A program made the translations under genes and the position numbers. Below, in pieces: positions 4,588-5,549 of a stretch of DNA of 5,549 nt. The DNA comes from CAZWUZ01 sp964637655 [NCBI: uncultured bacterium] (GTDB lineage Bacteria; DAOPZR01): assembly GCA_964637655.1 (NCBI GenBank), contig CAZWUZ010000205.1, positions 1-5,549 on the forward strand. The letters are read 5' to 3'. The notes under the pieces are model-generated. The model saw only the letters and a list, made by a program, of their open reading frames with translations, ran no database searches and was not told the DNA's origin. Position 1 is the stretch's first letter, and each line of letters opens with the position of its first letter.

Positions 4588-5549
4588 CTACCTGCCCTCC
4601 AGCGTCTGCACCCGGCGCAGCAGTTCCTGCACGGTCTCCCGCAGTTCCGCGTTTTCCGCGCTCAGCCGTTCCACTTCACCGGTCAGCAACTGTCCGCCTG
4701 ACTCGAGATAGCGCTCGAGCGCTTCGCTGTCGACCGTGGGATTAGTGCCCGAGGGGGATATATGGACGAGTTTCTGTCCGGACAGCCGCTCGACGATGCG
4801 CACCACTTTGAGCATGTCGACATTGATGGTGCCGCCGAATTGTTCGTTCATGCTCCAGTGCGACCAGGAGAGGGGCTCGGTCTGCGGGGCGATGGTGAAG
4901 AGGTGGGGTGCGAGGTTGGTTACGTTGCCATTCTCGTCACGGCACATGAAGTTGGAGCCGAAACCGGTGTCTATAGCGTACAGTATCACCCCGTTATACG
5001 CTGATTGGGTGGGATAGGGATAGACATCCCAATCGCCGCCATTCCACTCCGAGTATGAACGCAAGATGAGAAATCCGCTGTCAATGCACAAATTGGCGTT
5101 GTAGATTCTAACCGTATCAGTTGTGTTGGATTTTCCCACTACCGTGAGCAATTCGCCCGGAGTATTCGTTCCGATCCCCACGCGGTTATTGGCGTGATCG
5201 ACGACAAAGGTCGGGGCATCGACGGTCAACTGGCTGAATGCCGTCGGGAGGTTGCCTGCAGCTAGCATGCCGGTCACCGAATCGGCGAGGTTGATTGCCC
5301 CGCTGATACGACCGGCCGCCAGCACACCCGTCGTCGAGTCGGGCAGATTGATGCTCAGTGCCAGCACCTCGCTGCGCGTGATGGTGTCGCCGCTCACGCG
5401 CGTCAGCGGCAGCGCGCCCGCGGTTGAATCGGTCAGCAGCAGCGCGCCGCTCAGGCGTCCTGCCACCAGCACCCCCGTCGTCGAGTCGGGCAGGTTGATG
5501 CTCAGTGCCAGCACCTCGCTGCGCGTGATGGTGTCGCCGCTCACGCGCG
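4588..5549 (-). CDS. Fibre-like repeat protein with VGIG segment and C-terminal coiled coil (N-terminus outside the window)
   Basis: The frame is open to the right edge, so the start is not in the window; the GTG at 5544 lies inside a repeat unit and is not a start. Numbering from it gives 318 residues. Residues 1-102 are repeats built from a 19-residue motif (x-N-L-x-D-S-x-T-G-x-L-x-A-G-R-x-S-G-A). Then come FVVDHANNRVGIGTNTPGEL (113-132), a motif typical of tail-fibre-like and FCB surface proteins, a mixed beta region, a conserved-looking block (WSHWSMNEQFGGTINVDM, 227-244) and a coiled coil (about 273-318) with leucines at 287, 294, 301, 308 and 315. There is no S74 intramolecular chaperone domain. 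Likely an oligomeric surface fibre; whether cellular or phage-derived cannot be decided. Its stop lies ten bases before the FN3/dockerin-like gene. Confidence 0.75.
   Translation of the reverse strand, partial: RVSGDTITRSEVLALSINLPDSTTGVLVAGRLSGALLLTDSTAGALPLTRVSGDTITRSEVLALSINLPDSTTGVLAAGRISGAINLADSVTGMLAAGNLPTAFSQLTVDAPTFVVDHANNRVGIGTNTPGELLTVVGKSNTTDTVRIYNANLCIDSGFLILRSYSEWNGGDWDVYPYPTQSAYNGVILYAIDTGFGSNFMCRDENGNVTNLAPHLFTIAPQTEPLSWSHWSMNEQFGGTINVDMLKVVRIVERLSGQKLVHISPSGTNPTVDSEALERYLESGGQLLTGEVERLSAENAELRETVQELLRRVQTLEGR
5239..5549 (-). repeat. 147-bp tandem repeat (49 residues) in the fibre-like gene
   Basis: Bases 5319-5402 and 5466-5549 match at 82 of 84 positions (differences at 5326/5473 and 5347/5494), an offset of 147 bp or 49 codons. 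The second copy runs into the window edge, so more units may follow outside. At protein level each unit contains two 19-residue subrepeats plus an 11-residue linker (TITRSEVLALS). Subrepeats lie at 5443-5499, 5386-5442, 5296-5352 and 5239-5295, the last diverging as the repeats give way to the VGIG region. Confidence 0.9.

Noticed and set aside
4588-4900. S74 intramolecular chaperone (tail-spike peptidase) domain at the fibre C-terminus
   Set aside because: VGIG-containing fibres often end this way, but no S74-type domain is recognisable; the C-terminus is a different conserved block followed by a leucine-heptad coiled coil.

Overview
The window is a GC-rich bacterial segment (roughly 65-70% G+C in most genes, by rough hand count) with five genes on two convergent strands. 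Two neighbouring minus-strand genes encode a VGIG-motif fibre-like protein and a secreted FN3/dockerin-like protein. The 'GIGT.TP' signature, the GGG..S.GG...Y.LGSPVAG N-terminal segment and the dockerin-like C-terminus are styles I associate with the FCB superphylum (Bacteroidota/Ignavibacteria and related candidate phyla). The taxonomic guess is inference; no marker gene is present.

Plus strand, 1-3341. (1) The 3' part of a membrane-anchored protein carries two tandem dual-specificity-phosphatase-like domains. The first has an intact HCxxGxxR loop; the second keeps the fold pattern but has lost the catalytic Cys and Arg. (2) A sigma70-type promoter with a 17-bp spacer and extended -10 precedes a 558-residue thiamine-diphosphate 2-oxo acid decarboxylase of the pyruvate/indolepyruvate decarboxylase family, with all classical catalytic acids and histidines in place. 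(3) A second promoter of nearly the same design drives a two-gene module: a DUF4258 protein followed, with an ATGA overlap, by an 81-residue YgiT-type zinc-finger protein. This is the layout of an MqsRA-like toxin-antitoxin pair. Its G+C (about 55%) is visibly lower than its neighbours, suggesting separate acquisition.

Intergenic 3342-3500. The convergent gap holds a cluster of an 11-bp direct repeat (TAAGAGGTGCC and variants) of unknown role.

Minus strand, 3501-5549. The upstream gene, cut by the right edge, has a 49-residue (147-bp) tandem repeat built from 19-residue subrepeats, a VGIG segment, a conserved C-terminal block and a leucine-heptad coiled coil. Ten bases later begins the second gene, with a signal peptide, two FN3-like domains and a dockerin/EF-hand-like end. 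The two are probably co-transcribed and probably act at the cell surface. Nothing links the metabolic gene, the toxin-antitoxin-like module and the surface pair functionally; they look like independent transcription units.
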